Shown here: positions 11,084 through 22,469 of the stretch, in pieces
How the letters are laid out: the number at the start of each line of letters is the position of its first letter
Position numbering within the stretch: position 1 is the stretch's first letter
Assembly: GCA_026260175.1 (NCBI GenBank)
Contig: JAKCWW010007301.1
Span: 1-27,661, forward strand
DNA: 27,661 nucleotides
Source: Reticulitermes lucifugus
Taxonomy: Eukaryota > Arthropoda > Insecta > Blattodea > Rhinotermitidae
Reading direction: 5' to 3'
Position numbers and translations under genes: made by a program
Notes under the pieces: generated by a model
What the model was told of the DNA's origin: nothing
The model's input: only the letters and a program-made list of their open reading frames with translations
The model's database searches: none

Positions 11084-14000
11084 TCAAGGTGGTAATGGGC
11101 CAGTCCGCTCTGATTCAACTAGATGTGGGATTGCGGGCTCTGATTCTGCCCTCTTCTTTGCCAAGTCTTCATTGGCAAATGAAGGTGACATCTCCTGAGA
11201 GTAGGAATCTTTGGTTTCACTGTCAACATTGGTGTGAATATTGGGAACACTTCTGGTCATACACTCATCAATGTCAGCTTTCCCAGACATTTCCTTCTCA
11301 TCTTCTATTTCTTCTTCTGCTTTTAAAAGCTCTTCATTAAGACATACATTATTAATACTCACTGTACTGTTGGAAAAGATGGCAGTAGAACCAAGGACGC
11401 AGTCTGGAGGTTTCTTATTCTCATCAGCCAAAGGCACCAAATCAACAGTGATGGAGCGCTGAAGGGGGGACGTGGGATTGGATGAGCTAAGTATGTGTGT
11501 GGGGCTGGTTGTTTGGTCTCGCATATCCTTGTTGAGGTCACGCACAACTGAAGATGCAGGATGGTGCGGCCGGCCATTGATAGGGCTTGTAGCTCGGCTC
11601 CATGCAGGACTAGCCACAGCTGCAGCCCGGTCTTGCTGATGCTGAGAAATGAGGTCACATGCCTTCCCAAGTATGACCACACTGTTCAGGATACGGAACG
11701 AAGCAAGGCACAGATACGAGACGATGAGCAGAACTATGGCTGCAGGTCCATCCAAATGCAGGGAATGGCATAGCACACGCACCATAACCACACCCAAAGG
11801 AAGTGGAATGAACCCCATGCGTCGTGCTACCAGATCAGAATGATCCGAGAATGCCTGTAAGAAGACTATCAGCAGTGACTGCCAAATTTTATGTTTCACA
11901 TTACAATGCAGTGCTTAAACAACCAGAATTTCTCTCAACCAGTGAACTACAGAACTTCTCTGGTCTTCCATGTCTCACTACAAACTTTTCTTTGTCTAAT
12001 ACCAATACGTGGATGAACTATTAAATAAATTCATTTAGCTTAAAGGATTCTGACGATGGTATCTGGTCACAGTTATGAACAAAATTTTGAACACTGTCCT
12101 TCATCCCAGATTATAAACCCACAAGTTTTGGAAAATTGGATCTCCACCTTTAGGTGGAAAGGGGACCAGGTTCTCCCCATCCTCCATCCCACCTGAACAC
12201 AGACAAAGATCCAGCCTCGAAAGCATTGTTGGTTTTCAATCTGGTATCAATGAAGTGTCCAAAATATTGGTCACAACTACGAGTGAACAAATCAGTTAAC
12301 ATTTCTAATTAATCAACCAACTCCCAGGCACATGATACTTCTTGAGCAATCACAGGAAGAAATTTATTGTCACAACTGAATCTAAATGCCATCCCAGTCA
12401 CCACAAAAGCTCAAAATATATCCTATGCTGAAACAATTCAACTTCTTTTAAAAAGGTTTCCTAGCAGAGCTTGTATTTTTCTCCCTCCAACCATACCTCA
12501 CATCAAATCTACTGCAACCTCATTGGGTAAACCATGCCGCTATCCATTACATAATTGTTTGTCCATTTCACCATTACATTTAATAAGCTGACAAACTAAG
12601 TAACAGAGCATTTACCAGTACAAAGTTTCCTTTATGAAATTAAGGCACATATCACTGCAGCTTTTAGCACTTTATATGTACAGTACGTTGCCTCATTTTT
12701 GGCCAGTAAAGGAGTTAGCATAGCTGGTGGACAGGCCTACTGGGTGTGGTGCAAGTAGCAAGGGGTTCGTGTTTATTTGCTTGGAACCTCAGTGTGACAA
12801 GGTCAACTGTACTTAAGGAGGTGGAGAGAAGATACTGGACCAAACATGATGCCTACTGTTTGAAAATTCCACCGGCCAAAAACCATGCACTGCACTATAC
12901 CACCGCCTTCGCAGGATCAAGGACAGGAAACAACGGCATACTCACATGTTTCTGTCGAGTCTGAGCCATGTCATAAGCCAGGCTGATTGTATAGTCACGA
13001 TATACATCCACTGGCAACTCATTGAAGCGCGTAATGAAGGCATGCTTGATCCAGTCCACTAGCACCTCAGCAAACAGCACCATCAAGCAGTCTGGTACCA
13101 GGACCCAGAATCTCTCTACAAAAAATATACAATGCAGCTCATTAAACATAACACAAATATACTGCACACTGTAAATTCTTCTAAAGATTCCGTTAATGGT
13201 ACACCACATTTTGAATCAATTAATTCATACACTTTGTGCAACATCTCAATTAAAAATAATAAAAAATTACTTAAACATTACATTTTGCGGATAGGATCAG
13301 TCCCAATCCTCTGGCTAAAAATACAGTCAAAACATACTCAGTTGGGTCCCAATAGGCAAAGTTGCTCTCAGCTGCTGGCACAAAAGGTTGAGAGCCTGCG
13401 AGTAGTGTTGCCTATCAGGCTCAACTGAGTATGTTTTGAGATTAATTTTTAGCATGAGGACAGGAGCCAATCTTGTCCCTCAAATGTAGTGTTTCAGTGA
13501 TTGTTTATTATTATTATTATTATTATTATTATAACAACAGACGATTGACAAAGTCCACGAATTAAATGATTCCAAACTGCAAACTCTTACTCATATATTC
13601 TCTTACACAAACAAGCGTATGATCACACAATGTACATAACTCATCATAAGATAACCTCTGATGTAAGAACACAATTTACAATAGAAAATTTTTAGGAAAA
13701 ACGATTTATTACTAACCAAGTCCGTGGCTAGGAAATTCGATTACCTTTTAAGGAACCTGAAGGTTTATTGCTTGTTTACAAAGCCTGTGGATGTAGGAGA
13801 CAGACTCAAATTTTGAAGGCTAACTGCAATAACAGCAGAGAAAGCACACGAAAAGATGTTACACACGGCACAATCTAACTTTACTGTCTGTCCAGGCACA
13901 ATTCTCTAGCAACAACATAACTTTTCTATCACCTGTCCATAACGGCTCATTCTCAATTGACTGTAATCATGTGTGATAAAACTTGCACACGTGACTGTTC

Positions 14001-17000
14001 AATGTCTTCCCTCAATCAGCCTTTACAGGTTACACAAATACTGACACTCAGGTGAAAGTATGAAACCTGCTCTATTGGGTTTATTTGATAGAACTAATCT
14101 CTGTTCCCAGATAGAGATTTGCTTGCCTAATGGAGATGAGCACTTACAAAAAAAAAGTTCTCTAAATAAATTACTAACACTTGAAGAAACTTGTATATAT
14201 GTTACTACTTTCCAGTTTCATAATTTAATACAGTTTCTTTCTTCCTCCCACCTTCAAGTTGGACCACCCTAAAAACAGGGGCACCAAGCCCCTCCGAAAT
14301 GTAGGTCACTAACTACCAATCAACACGGCATCATATCCAAAAGAAAACTTTAACCTTTAACAGATGAACGGTACAAAGTTGTCCAAGTAAATGGACAGTC
14401 TTTGCATCCAAAAGGGAAAATATTGTCCTGCTGTGGGCATTTAAATTGAACAGTGCTCTGGCTGCAGCAGAAATGTGGCACAAGCTAAAAGTTGACATAA
14501 ATTAATAACAATGCAAAAACCTCAAATCACACATATACCTTCCTTCCACGAGTACTCCTTCATAGTCTGCAACACCACGATGAAAAGTAATACGAAGAGA
14601 TGGAACCGCTCCCGCACATCACTACACGATACTTGGAACAGGTTGTTCTTGTCAAACTTTTTGAACACACTTCCTTTGAGCTCTACAAACTGAAACAGTT
14701 TGATTAGCATGTAAACATCACAGAAACAAAACTCATATACACTCCTGTGTGATGCTTATTACTTACAACAAAGGCAATGATGACGAGCACAAACCTACAC
14801 AGGCAGAATAAAGAATTGGAACAACAAATTTACAAGAACTGGTCACAAAATTTTGAGACTGGTTTTATGCTACATCAGTAACATACTAACACAGACTATA
14901 CAGGCAATATTATTTCAAGAAATGGATGGGTGGCCTATCTGTCCCTCAGCAGACTATTTTATGAAGCCACAGATCTACAATCACTGAACTCACATTGTTG
15001 GACATCATGATTGTCAAGAGGGCCTTGTTGTTTGAATTGATGGCAACATTCAGCGTTGTTGCTTGAAACAGCACCAGTACACTATGCAGAACTGTATCAT
15101 AGTTAAGGATCATATTTCATCACCTAGTAAACCATCCACAATTGCATAAACATCATATTCATTTCCAACTTAAACAAACACCTACTTACTAACTTTATGT
15201 TATATATACCGTAATTAATTAATTATTTCATTCCAACAAATGCACTACACTGTTTTAGTGTTTTCTGTCCCTANNNNNNNNNNNNNNNNNNNNNNNNNNN
15301 NNNNNNNNNNNNNNNNNNNNNNNNNNNNNNNNNNNNNNNNNNNNNNNNNNNNAATGAATCATTAAGATTTTGATTTGAAGACAGTCGTAGTATAAAACAC
15401 TAAAAGTTATTAAAATTGTTTTCGACAACTCGCTATGTACATTAGTTGTGAGATCATATTTGATACTGTCCTTATGCTATGTTGTTGACCGTCCTGTGGT
15501 GTATCTTCAAATCAAAATCTTAATGATTCATTTTTAATAACATCCAAGAAGATAAACTAACCACTATAAACAAGAAGATATGTGACATTCAGTGATAGTG
15601 ACTTAAAAAAAAATTATATGTTGTGAAAGTGAACTGGATGCATTGAGGATTGTGAACTCTTGATGACAACCCTGATGATGGCACAGGAAGTGCCGAAACA
15701 TATGTAGGGACAGAAAACACTAAAACAGTGTAGTGCATTTGTTGGAATGAAATAATTAATTAATTACCTACTTACTAACTTACATAAATGTCTTTGCCAT
15801 TACAAATGCTAGTTAATAATCAATGGAGAAGCACTAAATGTTTTATTGCAATTACAAACAAGTATTTATGGTTAAACCTCCAAATATAAGAATTTAGGAG
15901 GCTAAATTTTTTGGGAAAGAAGAAACTTGGGGAGAAATTTAGGAGCACCTTCACTGGGAAGACAGAGACATATGGCAAGGCTTGGTTGCAATAAGACATA
16001 CAAGAACTGAAACACCTAGCGAGAAGGAGGTTACATGAGGATGTATTTATGCAGAGACAAGCTGGAGACAAATTACATTAAAACAAAAATTGGAGAAATC
16101 TGCTCTTTGATGCAACACCCTGCAAAAGAGAAAGTCCTTGGGTAAGGACAATGAACACCCACACAAATGTGTTATATGAATAATGCCAAATCCAGAAATA
16201 GGGTAATTTCTGTACAAGTCCAGCACAGTGGACTCCAGTGACTTGAAGGCAGCAGTATTTTGCAATGTAATCACATCCTCTCTACCACAGTTAAACCAAT
16301 GACTGTCATGATTTCTGATTCCACCAACATGTATCCAGAGAAGTATCGTGCTACATTCTGAACTGAACTTCCACAGTTTCAAGTACTGAGTGACACAGAG
16401 TAACCTAACAAATTAGGAAATGTATGCAAAGCATAAACATTCTGTTTCATTTGCACTCTCTTAATTAAGGTATCTCTAAAACTCATATGACTTACACAAA
16501 AAGTGTATTGGATATAAAATGTGTCTCATTTCTCTTCACAACTTTTCTTCAAAATATTTTTTTCATCCAAAAAAAAAACATTTTGCAAGTTATGCTTGAC
16601 ACATGCACAGAAATGTGTATGTTAATCTTGATGCAAAGTTATCTGTTCTTGCTGTACAATCTTAACCAAAACAGAAGTGTTCACAAATTTTAGCAAACTT
16701 CCCCAACATCAAATCTCATAAAAATCCATCAAACAACTCTCATGTTGTCACATGTGGACAGACAGACAATGGAAATCTAATAAGCACATTTCTGAAAATT
16801 TCACTGAAAATATGTCAAATGTAGAACTCATGACAAGATGGCTAATCTATCAAACTAAATTCAAAAGTCTTCTGACACAACTGAGACCCAACCTTTCTAT
16901 GTATTTTGATGTGTGATCACTCTAAACAAAGAAGGCGCTTATAAGATAATGTTTCCATGCAGGTAACTGCCCGTTCAACACTTCAATCTATGAAAGGATA

Positions 17001-19835
17001 CAGACATATGCAACAGCAAAGAATAAATGTGGAATTACTCCAAGATGCTCCCTCCTGTTATCTCGTGGCTCTGTAGCTGTCCAAAATAGAGCGTCTATTG
17101 TGTCCTGTCCAAATGCAGAAAACAACCGATCGCCTACCTACAACAGGAACAAATTTCCAATTATGGCATAATCGGACATTTGAATCTGAACTGAACATCA
17201 CTGAGGAACCTACTGCCTCCATCAACAGGGTATGGGTATCCTGAGGATGGGGGCATCAGGATCCTCTGAAATATCAAACACTTCTACCAGACTACACTGT
17301 ATCACATTCCCAAAGACAGCAATCTTCATAATACTCTGTCATTTTTACGTATTATTTACGTACACAGTGGCCAGGCAGTGAAGTTGACCTCTCACCTTCA
17401 TCTGTGGTGCTAAGATTGAGTGCAGCTACACCTCCACATATCCATATGCCTTCATGGCCGCATAGGGATCTCTCAAGTGATATTTATCTGAAGTTTTCAA
17501 ACCAAATCCTACAGCATTCACCTCTTCCATGCACAAACTATGTGTTGTCCATGTAATCCCAACAATATCAGGTACACACATCAGTTAATGCAGATATGGT
17601 TACTAAGTGTATAGATATAGTGTAAGAATAAAAAAATGCGGAAATGAATGTATGAACATTGTGAATATTTTGCGTTATTTCTAATAAATAAGAAAATGTT
17701 GAATCATTAATATCTGTTATCCTGGTTCTTTGCTGGTCTGTCACAACACTTCCATCTGCTAACAGTTTACTGCTTAATTAGATATAAATCTCCAATTTTA
17801 ATATCCACCCACTGACTGATGGCAAACTGTTAAAATTGCATATCTTTAATAAAACTGGAAAAAACCTGGCAGCAAACAGCGCAATTACGGCAAACTCCTT
17901 GCACAGTCAGACCTGTGATGTATCACCTCAGTGGAGTTCAAAGCAGGCACTAGCTACTTGTAGCAATTCACCAATTCAGAGCAATGCTTCATGTGGAAAA
18001 TGTCTGGTAATTACAGCCTGAATAATCCACATTTCAAGAGAACATTTGTTACACTAAGATTACACTTCATTCTCAACAACATTACTATCTGCTGCATACA
18101 CAATTCAGGTCACACACTATTTCAAGAATATAACACAATAATTCTTCAGTTCATGTAAACAGTGCTGTATGTGAAAGTGCAAACATAAATATCCTAACCT
18201 CAAGCATATTGTAAAAGATGTACAGTTTAATAACAGACTGACTCTTGATCAAGTGGTACATCATGGATGTATCAATGTATGACATCATCATGCTACAAGC
18301 AATCAGTATGCAGGCCTTCAACAAGTCACAGATCTCCGCTGGTTTTAAGACACTCTTTGATTTGGATTTCCGCATCCTACAAAAGAAATATTCCATAAAT
18401 GCACACAACTGTATAAGTCACTCTCAGTTATTATGTGTTCACAAACTAGTAATCGCCATCTTACCCAAAACATTCCAGAATTGGTCGACTAATCAGAGCC
18501 CAAAGTGCCAAAACAAATCTCATTGGTAAAAAGGTGTAAACAAACAGGAAAGAGTCTGCACACTGTAAAGGAAACATGAAAACCTGACACACTTCCTCTA
18601 CATATGAAACTGGCTGCAAATCAACAATTATGAACTATAAACTCTTATAAATAAAGTACATCATGCTTTTAACTTACTTGGAAAAAACCATATGACATGA
18701 ATTTTTCAACTTCACGAGGAATTTTCATGAAGGAATATACTTTCTCTCTTCGTGCTGAATACCTCTCTTCATCATGTTCTAGCATATAGCCACGTGTCAG
18801 TTCAACATTCAGAAATGTTAGTAGTGATGGCTGCCCCACAGTGTCTGAATCTGCCTCATCTTTGAAGTAAAACAATTTACAAGCATAAAAGAAAATCTGA
18901 TGACAAAGAGCTCCACTTTTACATTAGACAGAATGATAAATTTTACATCCATAAGTTTTAATGGAATTCAAGGTATATCTAGACAGTGCATGAAATATAC
19001 AAAAAGCATAAATAAAATCAGTACATTAGAATTACAGCGTATACTCAGCACGGAGCATTATAAAACATAGGATCCAACAAGCATCAACACTTGACCACCT
19101 ACTTTCCCTCATACACATCAATGAGCTGCCCCAAGCAACAAACTCCCAACACAGACCCATACTCTGCAGATATGGAGTATGACACACGAGGATGATGATT
19201 TCACATCCATAAACTGACCACTTTCAAAATTATCGGAATGACATATTCACTACATGCAGTTAGTATTATAATGTGCATATAACAGGAAAATTCTGAACAA
19301 ATTCAGATACACACAATACAGGTATAAGGCACAAGCATGACCTTTGTGTATCGACTATTAACCCCAGCAAATATGAAAGGTTTAATACACTGAAATTAAG
19401 TTATGCAGTTCCACCTACCATCAAAAGTTAAAAATATGGCTGTTTAGATCCTGACACGTTTTGCAACCTTTGCCTAGGCCAATAAGGATCTACGGAATGT
19501 AAACAAACTCCATGATGTTCCAAATGCGTTCCGAACACTAGACAATAACTCACACATCGGGGTACAGAGTTCACACAATTTCATTTCGGCGTTTGCTTAT
19601 TAAATCAAGGCGGGCCTTAATATCATGTCCGCACATCACACATGCATAAAAACTAACCTTTTTCCTTCTTCACCTCTTCATTCTTTCGTGTTCCTCTGCT
19701 GTCATCCCATTTTCTATTAAAGTCTGTACTTCGTAGAAGATCTTCCACTTTGTTTTCATTAGCGTAATGAACGTTTGCTGTTGATCTGAAACGTAGCTTC
19801 TTTTCTGGTGGTACCTGAAATTCTTCAGCAGACAT
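11084..19835 (-). CDS. TAPT1: TAPT1-like multi-pass membrane protein, nine coding exons
   Basis: Conserved eukaryotic membrane protein of the PF05346/DUF747 family (human TAPT1, yeast EMP65). Family members act in the ER membrane and at the ciliary base. Coding exons in transcript order: 19835-19658, 18859-18678, 18562-18465, 18376-18199, 17137-17002, 15091-14994, 14689-14539, 13115-12946, 11854-11084. All junctions are GT-AG and all phases agree, giving 653 residues and a TGA stop. Recognisable blocks: VELTRGYMLEHDEERY (exon 2), SMMYHLIKSQSVIKLYIFYN (exon 4), GQDTIDALFWTATEP (exon 5), QATTLNVAI (exon 6), FVELKGSVFKKFDKNNLFQ (exon 7), VDWIKHAFITRFNELP (exon 8), DLVARRMGFIPLPLG (exon 9). Hydrophobic segments lie near residues 121-145, 168-190, 248-272, 320-332, 343-365, 408-425 and 430-455. 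The roughly 190-residue C-terminal tail is polar with an acidic helical patch (EELLKAEEEIEDEKE); it is poorly conserved in the family and longer than I recall for the human protein. The 5' donor of intron 5 (GTATCC) is weak but forced by phase. The start is the first in-frame ATG, at 19835; a non-coding exon upstream is likely (see acceptor at 19860). Confidence 0.93.
13266..13502. mobile_element. foldback MITE-like element in TAPT1 intron 7
   Basis: An imperfect long inverted repeat. The core arms AAAACATACTCAGTTG (13329-13344) and CAACTGAGTATGTTTT (13422-13437) are perfect reverse complements. Pairing continues inwards (AATAGGCAA with TTGCCTAT) and outwards to about 13266 and 13500 with mismatches and small gaps. 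No coding capacity. An ATT microsatellite abuts the right end. Structure suggests a miniature inverted-repeat element; the superfamily is unknown. Confidence 0.65.
13507..13531. repeat. (ATT)n microsatellite
   Basis: About eight ATT units beside the foldback element in TAPT1 intron 7. Confidence 0.93.
15274..15352. other. assembly gap (79 N)
   Basis: Unknown bases within the left arm of the palindromic element. If the palindrome is complete, the missing piece should be about 170 bp and be the reverse complement of 15533-15704, so the N count probably understates it. Confidence 0.95.
15660..15720 (+). ncRNA. hammerhead-ribozyme-like core
   Basis: CTGATGA at 15672-15678, an extra T at 15679, stem II GGCAC (15680-15684) with loop AGGAA and GTGCC (15690-15694), GAAA (15695-15698), then C15699 closing a tetraloop ATAT with G15704, and UA at 15705-15706, the expected cleavage point. 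The order and a stem III of two pairs match the minimal hammerheads of Penelope-like elements. Against activity: the inserted U between A9 and stem II, and a stem I with only two clear pairs (15707-15708 with 15671-15670). Confidence 0.45.
17190..17340 (+). repeat. interspersed repeat copy in TAPT1 intron 4
   Basis: Contains TGAGGAACCTACTGCC and CATCAGGATCCTCTGAAATA, followed by CTACCAGACTACACTGTATC. The same string of blocks occurs inverted at 27140-27250. Its translations give the TSETSV-like spurious peptides that I associate with blattodean repeats. Confidence 0.5.
19066..19180 (+). pseudogene. LINE reverse-transcriptase scrap
   Basis: The plus strand reads IQQASTLDHLLSLIHINELP, which fits the conserved GVPQGSxLGPLLFLIYINDLP block of non-LTR reverse transcriptases, running towards the YADD motif; ILCRYG follows where ILYADD is expected. 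Only about 40 codons are recognisable and the catalytic box is lost. It lies in TAPT1 intron 1, antisense to that gene. Confidence 0.5.
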
Positions 19836-19857
19836 TGCGATTGCGATAATGACATCA

Positions 19858-19870
19858 CGCTGCAAAAAGG
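19858..19870 (-). other. candidate splice acceptor before the TAPT1 start exon
   Basis: On the minus strand a TTTTTGCAG run ends at 19860, 24 bases upstream of the TAPT1 ATG. If used, the first coding exon begins at 19859 and a non-coding first exon lies further upstream, perhaps in the more CpG-rich stretch at about 20040-20220. This is inference from the motif only. Confidence 0.35.
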
Positions 19871-20193
19871 TATCACAATAGGCTGAATATACTACTAGAG
19901 AGCAGCAGTATTACTCCACAGTATTCCATGCCTTCACTACCGAACATAGATGTTATTATATGTTAAAAAAGAATCCAAACAAAAGGAGCAGATTTTGAAA
20001 ATTTTTGAGCCTGCTTGCTCTTATGTAACAACATAAATCACCACATCTACCAGTTCAATCACTGAATAACTTCGTGACACGGAGTATCTCAGGAGCGACC
20101 ACATTTCAACCAGAGATTAGCACCTCGTAAAGATTGGCAACTTCGTGGAAACGCAAAATTGCAGCGCCAAAAGCGCCATGGTCGTCCTTGTGC

Positions 20194-20275
20194 GGCTGAC
20201 GTAGCTCAGTGGCCATTGGTAAAGCATGCTCCTGGTGGTAACTTGTGAAACTATGTAGCATCACATCGGTAAAGC
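20194..20275 (+). repeat. degenerate tRNA-derived SINE head
   Basis: GACGTAGCTCAGTGGCCATTGG includes TAGCTCAGTGG, an RNA polymerase III A-box match, followed by GTAAAGCATGCTCCTGG as in a tRNA D-arm and anticodon region. No B box is recognisable and no cloverleaf closes, so it is not a tRNA gene. Confidence 0.45.
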
Positions 20276-21997
20276 AGCCTCCTCCCATACCATGCCCCTT
20301 CCACTACCCAAGCCGTTCATAACGACACTAAAGAAATTGCTAAATTCCATATTATAACAAACCAACTACATTAAGAACAGCTGAAGCGTGGTTGAAAATG
20401 TCACACTGGGAAAACTGAATTACACAAATTTTCCACAAATTGTGTAGTTTTTCATATTTAGCCTCCCAAACAAACTGAGGAAATGAGATCTGAAATACTT
20501 CCTGGTTACAGAAATTATCAGTATCAATACATATTGTAGGGTCAGGACCACATATGATGAATTTCAAAATGTTACTACAATGATATCACAAGGAGAATCA
20601 CACACTCAGAACTACCAGTACTTACAATGTTGGATGTTCTTGAAGTAGAAACAACTACCTCCATTATACACAACTGTCACCACATTAAATAAATTACATA
20701 CATACGTTATATCTATAATTACATGCATAAAAACCTTCATTTTTGATGGTGATATTTTCTTCACGGTACACACAACACTAATACATTAAAACTACAGCAT
20801 TACCCAGTGTTACACACCAGTCAACACACAAAACAACAACACAGTGTAATACAAAATACAAGTTCAATCTGAAGTCCCTGAGGTCCCAGATGACAGTATG
20901 CACAGACAATGACCACATGGTCATTCTTCATCACTTGGAACGGCATTTTGTCACTGTTGCCTGTGAACAAGTACATGATTTTAAATGGTAATCCACCTCC
21001 TATTTTTCACACAACAGTTTGTGCTGTGAGCAAAACAACTCATCAACATGAAAACACTTCATCCAAGGTAAAGCTGTCTCAATGTTTCATTAAGCACCAC
21101 ACAGTGAGGATATAGAGGGATGTGGAGGTACAGCACATACAGCTACACACATTGCTTAACCCTGACACTAGACAGACATAAGTGGTGTGCTTCCTGGCCC
21201 AGCCACTTTACCCTGAATACAAACTGAATGGGAGGCTGGGCTGGCCTCAGAAGTTGTCTGGATGGTTTGAAGATGAGAGAAAACTTTTCACTGCCAGAAA
21301 TTGATGGATGATTCTTTGGTCATCCAGCCCACAGAACTGCCTTCTTGCAAAGCAAGCAGTTCCTCAACAAGTACAGACATTTCACATATTACATAGAGAA
21401 TAAACATTCATTCTGGGTTTAGAAGCACCCTGAACCAGATCAATCTCATCAGCAAAATCACACATCATGTAAGATGTTAATATCTTCCATCTATGTCTAG
21501 GCCTCCCAATTAATCCCTTCCCTTCAGCTGTGAACAAAGATCTGTGTACTATTTTCTCTTCCATTCAGTTTCTCTGACCTACAAAGCATATAATTTCTGC
21601 AACCTCAATGTATGTTATATGCTCTGCCAATCCCTTCCTTCTTAATTTTGTAACCTTGACATTATTTGGTGAGCAACACATTTTTATTATGCAGTGTAGT
21701 GCATTATCAACTGTAATAACAAAATGTACATACTTCATACAATGTCTATTTTCATTTATAAAAACTATACTTACACTCTTACTTGTTCCAGGGCAGTGGT
21801 GAGGTAAGTATCCCTTACTACCTGATGGAAAAGGTTCACCATGACACATGCTGTCTCCTTCCCTTTGGTGACTTTTCCCCAAGTAAAATATAATAGAGAG
21901 CACAATAAAACATACATGAAGTAGGTATAGAGAAAAATTCTGACACTAGAATACATTCACACTTGCAAAACACCAAGTACAATGACACTAACTAGAA

Positions 21998-22020
21998 CAG
22001 TGGTTTTTAACATTTTTACG
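21998..22020 (+). repeat. single hAT-like terminus upstream of NRBF2
   Basis: CAGTGGTTTTTAACATTTTT resembles hAT terminal repeats and shares CAGTGGTT with the element at 4029-4801. No matching opposite end is visible nearby, so it is a solo or truncated end, or chance. Confidence 0.3.
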
Positions 22021-22469
22021 ATTTGGAAATTAGGTTAGGTTATTTGTTTAGTTATTTATTTACTCATTTATTTCGTTATTTATTTACTTACTATTGCACC
22101 AAATTTGCCTTCCTTTGCCATCTGTGTGGCACTACGTGCAACCACCAAGCCACGCCGGCCACAACTAGCGACGGCCATGCCGTTTGTGGCGCCACAAGTC
22201 CTTGTTTCCAGGGTCCATTGAACTTTCACCGGGGTGATCCAAGCATGGGTACCACAGATAAGAAGAATATCATCAGCGGCACATGTAGCGCGGATTACAC
22301 ATTAAGAGGTACACACTCTGATCCATGGCACGGATTATCTACGTTCGTCAGTGTGAAAGTACGGTCCGTGGGTGGAAGGAAGAAGCAAGGTGTGAGAATG
22401 AGGGTGTTTGATAACATATGTAGCAAGATGATTTGTATCTGTATCCGTTCGTGAATCGAGAAGTCGAAT

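Larger units (their letters stand above)
15181..15781. mobile_element. palindromic retroelement-like insertion in TAPT1 intron 5, with 15-bp direct repeats
   Basis: The 15-mer CCTACTTACTAACTT occurs exactly at 15181-15195 and 15767-15781, like a target-site duplication. Inside are nested perfect inverted repeats: a 63-bp outer arm (15211-15273 against 15705-15767) and a 29-bp inner arm (15353-15381 against 15504-15532) around a loop of about 120 bp. The left arm is interrupted by Ns. The right arm carries a hammerhead-like motif. This fits a Penelope-like or other foldback retroelement fragment; no reverse transcriptase is present to settle the family. Confidence 0.6.
19866..22469. other. divergent intergenic region between TAPT1 and NRBF2
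   Basis: Must hold the promoters of both genes and any 5' non-coding exons. Two stretches are richer in CpG: about 20040-20220 (TAPT1 side) and 22130-22380 (NRBF2 side). The arthropod initiator-like TCAGT occurs at about 22348-22352 on the plus strand and at 20065-20061 on the minus strand, which is weak evidence alone. The middle (20340-21960) is AT-rich with scattered repeat-like sequence and no gene. Confidence 0.5.

Noticed and set aside
11359..11843. Several open frames overlapping the last TAPT1 exon on both strands
   Set aside because: Shadows of the conserved TAPT1 frame.
12895..13209. Extra residues upstream and downstream of TAPT1 exon 8 in its open frame
   Set aside because: They lie beyond a TTTTTTGTAG acceptor and a GTGAGT donor that fit the neighbouring phases, so they are intron.
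20194..20275. Possible tRNA gene
   Set aside because: A-box match only; no B box and no closed cloverleaf, so a SINE remnant fits better.
21382..21564. Minus-strand frame with KGLIGRPRHRWK, like the GRPRxRW end of some retrotransposon proteins
   Set aside because: Too short and isolated to assign; noted only as possible transposon debris.
22023..22454. 143-codon open frame containing QGPLNF, reminiscent of the NRBF2 N-terminus
   Set aside because: The short match is followed by unrelated residues and no donor. The exon at 22470-22502 joins in phase and matches the family better.
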